DNA of 64,000 nucleotides, taken from JABCZH01 sp963803775. GTDB taxonomy: Bacteria; Acidobacteriota; Terriglobia; Terriglobales; Acidobacteriaceae. A model generated the notes under the pieces. The model saw only the letters and a program-made list of their open reading frames with translations, made no database searches and was not told the DNA's origin. The position numbers and the translations under genes were made by a program. The stretch covers positions 558,001 to 622,000 of the forward strand of contig CAWDNS010000001.1 of NCBI GenBank assembly GCA_963803775.1, read 5' to 3'. Below, one piece after another: positions 8,256 through 17,528 of this stretch. How positions within the stretch are numbered: position 1 is the first letter of the stretch; each line of letters begins with the position of its first letter.

Positions 8256-9383
8256 CTACTCATGTGTCACCGACTTCACCAGATTCCGCGGCCGGTCCAC
8301 GTCCAGGCCCTTCTTTACTGCCATGTAATAAGCGAAGAGTTGCAGCGGGACAATCTCCAGAATCGGCGAGAGTAACTCAGATGCACGGGGAATGAAGATA
8401 GTGTGATCGGCGATGCGGCCCAATTCGTCATCTCCCTCAGTCGCGATCGCAATCACCCGCGCCGATTGCTGTTTGAAACTCTTGATATTCGCCACATTCT
8501 TCTCGTAGCGCACGACTGATCCTTCGTCGTTACGGTCACAAGTGGCAATGATCACGATGGGAAGATTCTCATCAATCAGTGCGTTGGGGCCATGTTTGGT
8601 TTCTCCCGTGGGATAGCCCTCGGCATGAACATAGGAAACCTCCTTCAACTTTAAAGCCCCGTCCATGGCGATGGGGTAGTGGATGGCGCGGCCGAGAAAC
8701 AGAAAATCCTGCGCAGTGCGATATTTCTCCGCCAGCTTTTCACACTGCGGCGCAGAGGCCAGCACCGTCGTGACTTTGGCAGGCAGTTCCAGCAGCTCAC
8801 TTATGTGGCGTCGCACCTGATCCGGGCTCAGATAGCCCCCCTCCTGTCCCAGATACGCAGCCAGCAAAAACAGTACCGCCATTTGCGCGGTGAAGGCTTT
8901 GGTGGAGGCAATGCTGACCTCCGGCCCGGCATTGGTGTAGAGCACACCGTCGGCCTCGCGCGCGATTGTGGAATTGACTACGTTGGAGATTGCAATGGTG
9001 CGCGATCCTCGGGCCTTCGCTTCGCGCTGAGCAGCCGTGGTGTCCGCGGTCTCGCCAGATTGGGTAATCACGATGGTCAGCTCTCCGGCGCCGATCATCG
9101 GATTGCGGTATTCAAATTCGCTGGCGTAGTCGACATCGGCCGGCAGGTTCGCCAACTCCTGAATCATGTATTGACCGGTCATGCCGGCGTGACGACTGGT
9201 CCCCGACGCAACAATGTGGATGCGGCGCAACGCACGCAACTCTCCCCTGCCGATCTTAACTTCGTTCAAGTGTACTTCGCCCGCCTCAAGCGAAACTCGG
9301 GGCACGATGGTATCGCGCAGCCCTTGCGGCTGCTCGAAAATCTCTTTCAGCATGTAATGGGGAAATCCGCCTTTGTCCGCCAC
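8256..9383 (-). CDS. GlmS-like double-SIS isomerase/deaminase without glutaminase domain
   Basis: This 375-residue protein is collinear with the isomerase half of glucosamine-6-phosphate synthase. It begins at KGGFPHYMLKEIFEQPQ, carries SIS 1 (IVASGTSRHAGMTG, ITQSGETADTTAAQREAKAR, ASTKAFTAQ) and SIS 2 (FLGRAIHYPIAMDGALKLKE, HAEGYPTGETKHGP), and ends in the GlmS tail DVDRPRNLVKSVTHE. Residues equivalent to the isomerase Glu, His and Lys of E. coli GlmS are present. The N-terminal Ntn-glutaminase domain is absent: an in-frame TAA lies one codon before the GTG start, and nagA ends 33 bp upstream. With nagA upstream, the best reading is a NagB-II/GlmD-type glucosamine-6-phosphate deaminase. The GlmS-like tail also allows an ammonia-dependent synthase. 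Confidence 0.85.
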   Translation of the reverse strand: MADKGGFPHYMLKEIFEQPQGLRDTIVPRVSLEAGEVHLNEVKIGRGELRALRRIHIVASGTSRHAGMTGQYMIQELANLPADVDYASEFEYRNPMIGAGELTIVITQSGETADTTAAQREAKARGSRTIAISNVVNSTIAREADGVLYTNAGPEVSIASTKAFTAQMAVLFLLAAYLGQEGGYLSPDQVRRHISELLELPAKVTTVLASAPQCEKLAEKYRTAQDFLFLGRAIHYPIAMDGALKLKEVSYVHAEGYPTGETKHGPNALIDENLPIVIIATCDRNDEGSVVRYEKNVANIKSFKQQSARVIAIATEGDDELGRIADHTIFIPRASELLSPILEIVPLQLFAYYMAVKKGLDVDRPRNLVKSVTHE

Positions 9384-9416
9384 TCTTTAGTTGTTACCTG
9401 CCTCTCTCTTCATTTG

Positions 9417-10598
9417 TCAGTTGCTGGCTGCAGCTTCCATCCTCACGCCGTGAATAAACGTGGTTCTAACTTCGCCGGTTGGACTCAACACTACGATATC
9501 GGCATCAGCGCCGGCCTCGAGTTTGCCCCGGTTCGACAACCCCACCACGCGCGAAGGATTCAGCGTGGCCAAGCGGAGCGCCTGCTGCAATCCCCAACCT
9601 GCAAACTTGGTTACATTGCGCACGGCACGATCCATGGTCAGCACGCTGCCGGCAAGAGCGCCTTCTGCCGTACACATGCCATTCTTGACTTCCACCTCAA
9701 ACCATCCCAGACGATAGCGGCCATCGGGCATGCCGGTCGCGGCAGTTGCATCCGTAATCAGCACCGCAGCTTCTGGACCTTTCTGCTTCAGAAACAATTC
9801 CACAATGGTGGGATCGAGATGAATTCCATCGGCGATGATGTCAGCCGAGAGGCGCGAATCAGTGAGCACGGCAGCTACGATTCCCGGTTCGCGGTGGCCG
9901 AGCGGTCGCATGGCGTTGAAGGTGTGCGTGGCATGGCGTGCTCCAGCTTCCACAGCTAAGCGCGTGTCATGTAGCTTGGCGTCGGAGTGTCCCAGACTCA
10001 CGCAGACGCCGCAACGCACAGCTTCCGCAATCACGGCTCGTGCCCCCTCCAGCTCCGGTGCAATGGTCAGCATTCGAATGCGACCGCGCGCAGCCTGCCA
10101 GAAGCGCTCGAACACCGGCAGCGTCGGAGGCAGCAAGTCTTGGGGGGGATGTACACCCCGCCGCTCGAAACTGATGAATGGGCCCTCCAGATGAATGCCC
10201 ACGGGCTGCGCCCGCCGTCCGCGAGAGTCAGGGGCACGCTCGGCATTTTCAATCGCGGTGGCCAGCCGATCCAAGGCGGAGAGAATGTGGTCGGGGGAAG
10301 CGGTAACGGTGGTCGGCAAGTAGCTGGTGACTCCGTGTTTCGCCAGCAGTTGCTCCACTGCGGGCAAAGCTGCAGGATCCGTTTCCATTACATCGTGGCC
10401 GGCCCCGCCGTGAATATGGATGTCCACGAACCCAGGCGCAAGAATCGAATCTCCGAAGTCGACTTGCTGCGCACCCTGAGGAAGCGGGCGCTCGAGCCGA
10501 GAGCTGACTTCGACTATCTTGGCCCCATCCAGCAAGACAACAGGCTGCTCGACCGATTCGAGCGGCGTGAACAAACGGCTTGCGGTCAAAGCGATCAT
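9417..10598 (-). CDS. nagA: N-acetylglucosamine-6-phosphate deacetylase
   Basis: This 393-residue amidohydrolase-superfamily enzyme removes the acetyl group from GlcNAc-6-phosphate to give GlcN-6-phosphate. Visible signatures are PGFVDIHIHGGAG, the metal ligand Glu in HLEGPFIS, VSLGHSDAKL, ARHATHTFNAMRPLGHREPG (metal His plus substrate loop), DGIHLDP and the catalytic Asp in VLITDATAATG. The C-terminus returns to the beta-sandwich (GADADIVVLSPTGEV). Length is normal for the family. It is first in a two-gene unit with the SIS-domain protein 33 bp downstream, which would take its product to fructose-6-phosphate. Together they suggest amino-sugar or cell-wall recycling. No transporter or NagC-type regulator is adjacent. 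Confidence 0.95.
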   Translation of the reverse strand: MIALTASRLFTPLESVEQPVVLLDGAKIVEVSSRLERPLPQGAQQVDFGDSILAPGFVDIHIHGGAGHDVMETDPAALPAVEQLLAKHGVTSYLPTTVTASPDHILSALDRLATAIENAERAPDSRGRRAQPVGIHLEGPFISFERRGVHPPQDLLPPTLPVFERFWQAARGRIRMLTIAPELEGARAVIAEAVRCGVCVSLGHSDAKLHDTRLAVEAGARHATHTFNAMRPLGHREPGIVAAVLTDSRLSADIIADGIHLDPTIVELFLKQKGPEAAVLITDATAATGMPDGRYRLGWFEVEVKNGMCTAEGALAGSVLTMDRAVRNVTKFAGWGLQQALRLATLNPSRVVGLSNRGKLEAGADADIVVLSPTGEVRTTFIHGVRMEAAASN

Positions 10599-10792
10599 AT
10601 CTGTGAAGTCACGGGCTATTAAATCGTTATATTAGCGGATTCTCCTGTACAGATGTGGCGCCCAAAGTTCCCCCGTGACCTAAGTCGTCCTCATTGTAAG
10701 CGCACCATCTCGACTCGCTCTTGGAAAAAGTAGCGGCTGAGGCGGATGGGTAGGCCCTCGTCGAAGACGATGGGTTGCCTCGGCACGCTCGG

Positions 10793-10820
10793 CTGACGCC
10801 TGCCTGATGAATGTTATAAT
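10793..10820 (+). promoter_or_regulatory. Sigma-70-type promoter of tRNA-Pro
   Basis: A perfect TATAAT (10815-10820) is preceded by CTGACG (10793-10798) with a 16-bp spacer. The expected start point is about 70 bp before the tRNA, leaving a short 5' leader for processing. It is the only strong promoter-like sequence in the nagA/tRNA intergenic region. Confidence 0.6.
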
Positions 10821-10897
10821 CTTGCTGGAGTAGCGGTTCTCGTAGGCATTCCGGCGGTTCATCCCTACCTTATTTTCATGCCGGACAACGAGTATGT

Positions 10898-10974
<77 letters not shown>

Positions 10975-11297
10975 ATATTTTCAGGCACATGAACAGCACT
11001 TCTGGTTTTCCGTCTACAGTGCTGTAGACGATTTTGTAGACGGTCAGATGCTCAGGGTTCAAACAACCGGGCGGGAGCACTTGTCCCCAATAAGCCATCC
11101 TGCCCATCTGCCAGTCGAGACTGACGTCTTGCGACCCACTCTCGTCCACTCTAGAAGGCATTCCTGTCGGATTCCCGCTGGACGGCACCGTTGGTGGACG
11201 AGGTGTTAAAGGCCTTTCTCGAGCACCCGGATTTCGGTGAGATCCGCGCCCGAAATTAGTGGAGCAGAGCGAGGCTCGTGACGGCGGTGTTGTGCCG
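10975..11297. other. Gene-poor stretch after tRNA-Pro with hairpins and a short coding remnant
   Basis: No intact gene is seen. A palindrome with 9-bp arms CGTCTACAG/CTGTAGACG (11011-11019 and 11022-11030), followed by ATTTTG, could end the tRNA transcript; a further TGTAGACG copy follows at once. From 11155 to 11259 on the plus strand a 34-codon frame reads like a protein C-terminus (TAPLVDEVLKAFLEHPDF) but has stops on both sides and no start, so it is probably a relic. A GACGGC/GCCGTC hairpin spans 11280-11299. I do not recognise the parent gene. Confidence 0.4.
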
Positions 11298-11696
11298 TCA
11301 GTGCGCTGCGGCAGAGCGAAGGCTCCTTGCAGACGACAACCACAGGGCAGTTGCTGCCGCCGCGTAGAGAGCAATCGCAAGTACACGCAGGATCGGCGTA
11401 CCTCCCACCATCACAGCATTTTCCAGCACGCCGCCGAGGACGGCACCAAAAAGGTTCATACCGAGCGCTTCAGCGGGACGGACAAATTGCTTGAAACTAT
11501 TGGAAAACACAATTCCTGAGCAGAACACGGGCAAAGCAACCCAGCCTCCGCCAACCAAGAGCCGTACAGACACGCCAGAACTGTTCAATAGTCGGTACGG
11601 AAACCAGAAGTCTCCCATCAATAACAAGAAAACCAATCCGTACATGAAGGCAGAAGAGATAGTTAGCCAGCTAACTATCATACTGACCAGCATCAT
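11298..11696 (-). pseudogene. C-terminal remnant of a multi-pass membrane protein (spermidine-synthase-like membrane family)
   Basis: This 132-residue frame is strongly hydrophobic, with about four membrane segments. The stretch MNLFGAVLGGVLENAVMVGG and what follows (TPILRVLAIALYAAAATAL) resembles the last transmembrane helices of large membrane proteins fused to spermidine-synthase-like domains in Acidobacteria. The catalytic part is missing. A stop lies about six codons before the first ATG and no ribosome site is visible. I read it as a truncated relic rather than a working gene. The similarity is from memory and should be tested by alignment. Confidence 0.45.
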
Positions 11697-11819
11697 CGGC
11701 GCCGGAGACGTACCTTAAGTTCAATCTTGACGAGGGGCGTAGACACTCTACTCCCAGTAGTGAGACGCTAGGTCTACACGATTCGCTGGTCAAGTTGTTG
11801 GTGGGAACAGCACTGGCAG

Positions 11820-12311
11820 TTAATTATGGCGGTGGACTTCCACCGGGGTCCACATGCGCCTACCCGATTGGCTGACCTCGGTTGTGGCTTCGCCGTACGA
11901 GCCCAGGCGGTGCAGGATTGACGTTACTGATGCAACCGGATCCTTGTGATCCTGTATCACCTTGGCATCCTTGGCCCGGATTGTGTCAACTACGTCTCGG
12001 GCGGTTAAGGGTCGTGATGACGTGCTTAGAGCGGCGCGACAAGCGTCCGTTAACCCAGCCCCGCGAGTTCTCTGTGTGGGAAGCTTGATCAAGACCCGCA
12101 CATCTTCAGGCAGAACATCATCTCCAAACATCTCGGCTAGGCCAGAAATGATACGACGTAAGATAGCGAGACGCCTAAGTATCGTTGCGCGCTGTGTTAG
12201 TAAAACCTGCAGTTCACCTCCTGCGAGTTTGACGATCTGCTCAATTTCCATTCTCGGGGCCGCAGCCGCGAGAGAGGCCACATGCGATTTATCTACTGGG
12301 GCTGTCGACAT
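11820..12311 (-). CDS. Small winged-helix-like protein of unknown function
   Basis: The 163-residue product starts at ATG 12311 with an excellent AGGAGG site 6 bp upstream; the longer frame running back to 12515 has no support. The N-terminal half is a long helical stretch (LQVLLTQRATILRRLAILRR) that probably forms a coiled coil. The C-terminal half (GAGLTDACRAALSTSSRPLT, ARDVVDTIRA, DPVASVTSILHRLGSYGEAT) looks like a winged-helix domain seen in many small Acidobacteria proteins. The likely role is a DNA-binding or dimerising regulator, but no target is evident. It is isolated between the decayed tRNA-side region and the TonB receptor. Confidence 0.65.
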   Translation of the reverse strand: MSTAPVDKSHVASLAAAAPRMEIEQIVKLAGGELQVLLTQRATILRRLAILRRIISGLAEMFGDDVLPEDVRVLIKLPTQRTRGAGLTDACRAALSTSSRPLTARDVVDTIRAKDAKVIQDHKDPVASVTSILHRLGSYGEATTEVSQSGRRMWTPVEVHRHN

Positions 12312-12471
12312 AAGATCCTCCTGCCACAGATTCAAAATACCGTTGTAGGTAGCTTTCCAGCCCCAGCGGTCTCGCGCATCAATTGCCACGCTAGGCAATA
12401 GACACATAGTTTCCGCTCCACACTTGCCCTCGATCGGCTCGGTTTCAGCAAGCGCTGCAATCGAATTTGAA

Positions 12472-12502
12472 CCAGAAGCCGCGAACCGATCGCGGCTTCT
12501 GG
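12472..12502 (-). terminator. Rho-independent-type terminator of the TonB receptor gene
   Basis: A perfect 12-bp stem, CCAGAAGCCGCG with CGCGGCTTCTGG, encloses a 7-nt loop and sits 16 bp past the receptor stop codon on the reverse strand. The trailing bases on that strand (TTCAAATTCG) are only moderately T-rich. Position and stem strength make termination or 3'-end stabilisation likely. Confidence 0.7.
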
Positions 12503-12518
12503 TCCCTGGGAGCAACCG

Positions 12519-15500
12519 CTAGAAATTCAACCTGAGACCCCACTCGACTTGCCGCGGGGCACCCAGGGAGAAGATGCCCGAACCGGTGCCAGTTCGCAGT
12601 GATTCGCGAGTTGATCCCGATGCGGTTCCGTTAACGCTGCCAGCGTTACCGATGGCGCCGGGCGTATACGGTGTCAGCGAGTACGGCAGAGGTCCGAACT
12701 CATTTCCGAAGTTCGCCAGGTTGAACACGTTAAACGCACTGAAGGAAGGTTCAATGTTGAATCGTTCCGTGATTTTGATCGGCCAGGCCAGCGTGGTGCT
12801 GACCTCGCGGAAGATGCCGTTGCCCACAGCGCCCGGTGGCGGGGGAGCCAGAAACCCCTTGTACGCTTGCAACGCCTGCAACTGCCCAGTCGTGAACAGA
12901 CCGTCTGCCACCAGCGATTGTCCTGCTGGCGTCAGCGTACCTGCCACTATGCTATTCCAGGAGTTGATCACGTTGGTAAGTGCACTCGGCGAGACCGAGC
13001 GCATGAACTGCCCGGGCTTTCCAGCGGCCTGGCCAGCATTTATCGGGAGGATGTCTTGCACTGTACCATCACCCGTCAAATCGCTGTGGAATATCTCGCC
13101 CGTACTGGTGACCCCGTTCTGTGTTCCTCCGTTCGCTGCCAGTAACTGGATCGTTGACGGATGAGGGGTGCCAAAGTTTCCAATCACGCTGAGACGCGGT
13201 CCGTGATGCGCAACCTCCGCAGTAAGACCGAACTTGAATGCATCGGTTCGATCCAGCGAAGTTGGGCCGGTGAAGTAACTGGGGTTGTTGTTGTCAGCCG
13301 CCGTAGCGCTGAAGAACTGGTCGTTGGAGCCGTCGCCAACGAAGCGCGACAAGGTGTAGGCAACGGTCAGGTCCATCGAGCTAAATCCAGGCATCGGATT
13401 CGCCAGTTGTTGTTTGTAGGACATCTGCAGTGCGTTGTAAGTGGAGCGGCCTTCCGGCATCTCGAAGGCTCCAACCCCTACGTTGCGGTTGATACCACCA
13501 AAAGCTGCGCCGCTCAGATTGGCCGGACCGCCGCCAAAGACGTTGCCGGAATCCAATCCGTTGCTGGCGAAGTCATTAATGGTGATCGGGTTACCGGTGG
13601 CGGCGCAAATTGCGCCTGGAGTAGTCGCTGCCGCAACAGTGGTAACGCCGCAGCCAGCCAGGGTTTTTGCGATCGCGGTATTGGCGGCATTCACATCCAG
13701 AAACCGCGCATCCCCGACGTGGTTCTGGTCAATCGTCAGCATGAAGCGTGTGCTGACGTTGCGGATGTAATCTGCGGTGAGCACGCCGCCCTTCCAGATC
13801 TCATGTTGCATGCCAACATTGAACTGGTAAGAACGTGCGTTGCGGAAGTTGGGATCAAACGCTGCCAAGCCCTGAATACTATTGCTGACCATCAGGGTAT
13901 TGGCAATGTAGCTGGGGTTCGCCGTCGGCCCCTGCGCCTTCACTGCCGCTTGAAACTCCTGCTGCAGATCAAATAGCAACGGACCGGCAACCGAGAGCGG
14001 CTGTCCACAGACACCCGAACCTAGATCCACCCCGTTGATCGAAGTGACATTGCCTTGTCCCGGGATGTTAAACGTGGTTGCGCCAGCGCCATTGCAGCCG
14101 AGGGCCCCTTCCTGGAAGAACAGACCCTTGGCCAGCTTGGCTGGACGATCAAACAGCGTGTTGTTGAAGATGGAGTTTTCGTAGTAGATGCCGGCGCCCG
14201 CCCGGATCACAGTCTTACCCTTCTTAGTAGGATCCCAGGCAAAGCCGACCTGCGGTCCGAACTGGGTGTTGGGCTGTCTGACTGGGTTGCCCAACCCAGG
14301 TCCGAATTGATCCAACAGCGGCGTGTCGCCGGAACAGGGTGCGCTGGCCGCGAGCGGACCAGCAGCGACCGCGGAGCATGGAATCGAAGACAGATCGCTG
14401 TCCGACCGGCCGGTGTCACGGTTGTAACGCAGGCCGTACGTCCAGGTGAAGTTCGGTTTCATCTTCCACGAATCGCCCAGATAGAACTGGAAGCGGTTGT
14501 CGTGCTGTCCTCCAGCCGGATAGCCGAAAGCCGGCTTTTCGGTGAAGAACCCCTGGCCGTTACCAAGAACACCCGCCAAGAGCTCGCAGGTGGTGATCTG
14601 GCCCGGAACCGCACACGAAGTGGACGTGGTTACAGCCAGCGGTGCGATTCCGAAGAAGCTCGCGAATCCGCCACCGTTGATGTCATTGAAGCCGACACCA
14701 AAGCGGAAGACGTGCGAACCGTACACTTTGCTGCCATCGTACTTGATCTGCTTGTTGCTCTGGAAGGTCTGTTGCGGTGCCAGCAGGTTCGGACCTGACA
14801 ACTGGAGTCCGAGGTCATTAACTATGATCTCGTCGTTTGGCAGCGGATTGAAAAAGCTTGCACCCTGCGTCGCGTCGCCGATCAGGTTGTGGAATTTCAA
14901 ATACCCGAAGCGGAAGCTGTGCGACCATGACCCTTTAGACCAGTCAACACCCACGGCGTGCGAAGGAGTGTTGTCCCGGTTCGAATAGACCTGGTAGTTG
15001 TAGTTGAAGTTGGCTTCCGATTTGTTCCAGTTATAGGTAAAGCGGTAGAAAACGTGGACGTCTTTGGTCGCCTGCCAGTCCAACTTGCCCGTGACTTCGC
15101 TGTCGCGGAAGGGCGAGAGGAAACCGCCGCTTAACGCTTGGAAGGGAGCCGGAATCACCAACGGCAGCACACCATCCTGCTTCATGCGTTCGCCGTCAAG
15201 GAAGAAGAACAACTTGTCCTTGATGATCGGACCGCCGACACGGCCGCCGAAGTTGTTCCGCTGATAGTAGCCGACCTGAGCGCCGGGGAATGAAGCCGTA
15301 CCGGCATCGCGGCCGCGGAAGTTATAGAACGCCTGACCGTGAATGTCGTTCGTCCCAGACCGCGTGGTCACATTGACCGCACCCGCTGATGTCAACTCGG
15401 TGGAGAGATCAAGGTTCGACCGGCTGATGTTGAATTCCTGAATCGAACTCATGCCGACGTTCTGGGTTGTCGTGCCGACGGTCTCATCGCTGATGTCGAT

Positions 15501-16100
15501 GCCGTCGAGTTCGATACGTGGAGTGCGTCCGAACACACCGTTGATGGAAATCGAAGAATAACCGGCTTTTGTAGGATCGAATGTCTGGCCGTCTTGAATC
15601 TGCACGCCGGGTTCGAGCTGCGCAAGATCGAGGAAGTTGCGGCCATCAACCGGCAGCTTGTCAATCTGATCGCCGGTAATGACGCCTTGCACAGTGGATT
15701 GCTCGGTGTTGACCTGAATCGAGGAAGCCTGCACTTCCACCACCTGGCTGGTCTCACCGAGTTCCAGCTTAATGCTGCCGGAAGAGGTTACGCCTACTTG
15801 AACTGCAAAAGCCTGCTGCGCTGTGCGGAAGCCCTTGGCCTCTACCCGCAAAACGTAGTCGCCGGGGATTAGACCTCCGGAATTGAATGTGCCTGAATTC
15901 GTCGAAGTCGTGGTGATGACCTGCCCGGTCGCCTTGTGAGTGATGGTGATATTGGCGCCGCCAACGACCGCGCCCGATGGGTCAGTAACGGTTCCTTGAA
16001 TACTTCCTTGGGAAACGGTCGTCTGAGCGATTACCGATGTGCCCATAATAAGCACGACGGCAAAAACCAGTGCAACAAAAAATAACCGCTTAAGTGACAT
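12519..16100 (-). CDS. TonB-dependent receptor, Oar-like, with carboxypeptidase-regulatory domain
   Basis: This 1193-residue outer-membrane protein uses start ATG 16100, behind AGGAGG at 8-bp spacing; a longer frame to 16187 has no such site. A signal peptide (LIMGTSVIAQ) is followed by a carboxypeptidase-regulatory-like beta domain at about 30-115 (GSIQGTVTDPSGAVVGGANI, GLIPGDYVLRVEAKGF). A plug domain follows (GDQIDKLPVDGRNFLDLAQL, RIELDGIDISDE, GAVNVTTRSGTNDIHGQAF), then a very large barrel that ends in a terminal Phe (EWGLRLNF) as BAM substrates do. Acidobacteria carry many such Oar-like receptors, thought to import large or polymeric carbon sources. The substrate here cannot be told. It is transcribed alone with a strong terminator-like hairpin after it. 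Confidence 0.93.
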   Translation of the reverse strand: MSLKRLFFVALVFAVVLIMGTSVIAQTTVSQGSIQGTVTDPSGAVVGGANITITHKATGQVITTTSTNSGTFNSGGLIPGDYVLRVEAKGFRTAQQAFAVQVGVTSSGSIKLELGETSQVVEVQASSIQVNTEQSTVQGVITGDQIDKLPVDGRNFLDLAQLEPGVQIQDGQTFDPTKAGYSSISINGVFGRTPRIELDGIDISDETVGTTTQNVGMSSIQEFNISRSNLDLSTELTSAGAVNVTTRSGTNDIHGQAFYNFRGRDAGTASFPGAQVGYYQRNNFGGRVGGPIIKDKLFFFLDGERMKQDGVLPLVIPAPFQALSGGFLSPFRDSEVTGKLDWQATKDVHVFYRFTYNWNKSEANFNYNYQVYSNRDNTPSHAVGVDWSKGSWSHSFRFGYLKFHNLIGDATQGASFFNPLPNDEIIVNDLGLQLSGPNLLAPQQTFQSNKQIKYDGSKVYGSHVFRFGVGFNDINGGGFASFFGIAPLAVTTSTSCAVPGQITTCELLAGVLGNGQGFFTEKPAFGYPAGGQHDNRFQFYLGDSWKMKPNFTWTYGLRYNRDTGRSDSDLSSIPCSAVAAGPLAASAPCSGDTPLLDQFGPGLGNPVRQPNTQFGPQVGFAWDPTKKGKTVIRAGAGIYYENSIFNNTLFDRPAKLAKGLFFQEGALGCNGAGATTFNIPGQGNVTSINGVDLGSGVCGQPLSVAGPLLFDLQQEFQAAVKAQGPTANPSYIANTLMVSNSIQGLAAFDPNFRNARSYQFNVGMQHEIWKGGVLTADYIRNVSTRFMLTIDQNHVGDARFLDVNAANTAIAKTLAGCGVTTVAAATTPGAICAATGNPITINDFASNGLDSGNVFGGGPANLSGAAFGGINRNVGVGAFEMPEGRSTYNALQMSYKQQLANPMPGFSSMDLTVAYTLSRFVGDGSNDQFFSATAADNNNPSYFTGPTSLDRTDAFKFGLTAEVAHHGPRLSVIGNFGTPHPSTIQLLAANGGTQNGVTSTGEIFHSDLTGDGTVQDILPINAGQAAGKPGQFMRSVSPSALTNVINSWNSIVAGTLTPAGQSLVADGLFTTGQLQALQAYKGFLAPPPPGAVGNGIFREVSTTLAWPIKITERFNIEPSFSAFNVFNLANFGNEFGPLPYSLTPYTPGAIGNAGSVNGTASGSTRESLRTGTGSGIFSLGAPRQVEWGLRLNF

Positions 16101-16651
16101 TTGGCTTCCTCCTGAACAAGAATGGGGAGCAAATAGTGTTGGCCGGAAAGCAGCCGAGGGTGAGGGAGAGGACCCGAGCGGTTGCATAAAAGCCAGAGCG
16201 TTTCCGGTAACTACAATCGTTTCCCACGCGTGAAGGATGCAATCGTCGTGCCGCTAGAAGGAAAGTGGAACGCTATTCCACGATCATGTCGACCGTGATT
16301 ACGAAGTTATCCAGCGGTGTGGCCAGCAACACAAGGAAGGAAATGCGCACTTTTGAGGTTACCGTCTGCGCGCGCAAGCAAAATCCAAGAAAGCATATGG
16401 TCCGTCCGACTTAACCACAAACACAGCATCACCAGATACACCTTCTATGACGGGTGATTGTTCAATCCGTAACCGTTTCATGCATCTTTGCACCTTTTTG
16501 TTGCGCCGAGTTGGCAATCTACGTAATGCCATAGCGCTGGAAGAGGATCCGGCGTCGTATGAGATGGCTAGCATATGGGATTGCGCTAATTGAGTCGACG
16601 ACTCTGATTCTCAACTTTGACCCATGGCAACTCGCGGCGTTGGCGCACTCG
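16101..16651. other. 550-bp gene-free region upstream of the TonB receptor
   Basis: This region lies between the receptor start and the end of the HxlR gene, both on the reverse strand, so it should hold the receptor promoter and a possible leader. No open frame with a ribosome site and coding character was found. A 71-codon frame at 16359-16574 lacks a recognisable family. No riboswitch, strong palindrome or tRNA was identified by eye. Confidence 0.5.
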
Positions 16652-17176
16652 CTACGCTTTTCTCTTAGCCAGTGCAGGTTCGTATGCCGCCTGAAGCTTC
16701 TGCATTGCAGAAATACGCCTAGATTTCGTCGGGCGCCGGGCCTTTCTTTTTCCGTTTGACGACCGGAGATGTGTTTCGCGAAGTTCAGCCATAAATTCTG
16801 CCCACAGCTTAGGACCTCCTTCTTCCAGGACCTGAGCTAGACCCCTCAGCTTGGAATCCGGCAAATACTTGTGGCCCCATACAACCATCTCCATCAGAAG
16901 AGGAAGCAATCCGATGCCTTTTTCCGTAAGACTGTAAATGACTTTCTGCTTATGGCTGGCGTCATCCGACTTGACAATGATCCCTTGCTCGATAAGCCTT
17001 TGCAGGCGATCGGCCAACATATTCGACGCAATCCCTTCCAAAGATTTGGTCAGGAGCTCGCGAAAATGCCTCCGGTTCACGAAAATGATGTCGCGGATGA
17101 CGAGCAGACTCCATTTATCGCCAAACATTTCGACCATTCGGTTGATAACGCACTCTGACCGGTGATCCTTGCGCAC
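16652..17176 (-). CDS. HxlR-family winged-helix transcriptional regulator
   Basis: This 174-residue protein carries the HxlR domain in its first about 110 residues: CVINRMVEMFGDKWSLLVIR, HFRELLTKSLEGIASNMLAD (recognition helix region), RLQRLIEQGIIVKSDD and VIYSLTEKGIGLLPLL. A single Cys (C9) sits at the position that senses quinones, aldehydes or other electrophiles in several HxlR proteins (YodB, HypR, QsrR). A basic tail of about 40 residues (KRKARRPTKSRR) is extra. It is divergent from the secreted-paralogue/epoxide-hydrolase operon, and a near-perfect palindrome lies between them, so it probably regulates both directions. Confidence 0.9.
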   Translation of the reverse strand: MRKDHRSECVINRMVEMFGDKWSLLVIRDIIFVNRRHFRELLTKSLEGIASNMLADRLQRLIEQGIIVKSDDASHKQKVIYSLTEKGIGLLPLLMEMVVWGHKYLPDSKLRGLAQVLEEGGPKLWAEFMAELRETHLRSSNGKRKARRPTKSRRISAMQKLQAAYEPALAKRKA

Positions 17177-17216
17177 TCTGCCTCCACTCTGATCTGGCGT
17201 CCCTTGTACCTAAACC

Positions 17217-17275
17217 ATTATACAACTAGTTGCATGAAGCAACCAGTTGTGTTATAGATTGCGTCCAACAACTAG
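17217..17275. promoter_or_regulatory. Palindromic operator between hxlR and the divergent operon
   Basis: Two 12-bp arms, ACAACTAGTTGC (17222-17233) and GCAACCAGTTGT (17239-17250), form an inverted repeat with one mismatch and a 5-bp spacer. A further half-site ACAACTAG lies at 17268-17275. On the reverse strand a perfect TATAAT (complement of 17217-17222) overlaps the left arm. The core ACAACTAGTTG resembles known HxlR/QsrR-type operators. The layout predicts autorepression of hxlR and repression of the operon by one site. Confidence 0.75.
17230..17258 (+). promoter_or_regulatory. Predicted promoter of the HxlR-controlled operon
   Basis: TTGCAT (17230-17235) and TATAGA (17253-17258) with a 17-bp spacer give a sigma-70-type promoter whose -35 and spacer lie inside the HxlR palindrome. 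Bound HxlR would block RNA polymerase. A leader of about 260 nt then precedes the first gene at 17529; no coding frame in it is supported. Confidence 0.55.
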
Positions 17276-17528
17276 CGGGAAACCCCCGATGTGCTCCCGA
17301 TGCCGTATTCCGGCATAGCCATGATAGCAACTAGCGCAGCCCCAATCGGAGTGGTAGATTCCACCGCCTCGGCGGTGCCGGCAGACACAGCCGATCTTAA
17401 ATATTTCTTGGCTGGGGTGTCGATTTGCCGCCCAGTCGTTCGATGTACCTATAGAAGCGTCGGTGGCGACTTACCCGGAGCTCCGGAACTTTGAATCTGC
17501 ATCACTAAGGATGCAAGGAGAGAACCAA

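Noticed and set aside
13161..14798. Long forward frames opposite the TonB receptor
   Set aside because: Antisense shadows; no ribosome sites and low-complexity composition.
16359..16574. 71-codon reverse frame in the TonB receptor leader
   Set aside because: No ribosome site, no family, and composition like its surroundings.
17291..17494. 67-codon forward frame in the HxlR operon leader
   Set aside because: No ribosome site and no recognisable protein features; treated as untranslated leader.
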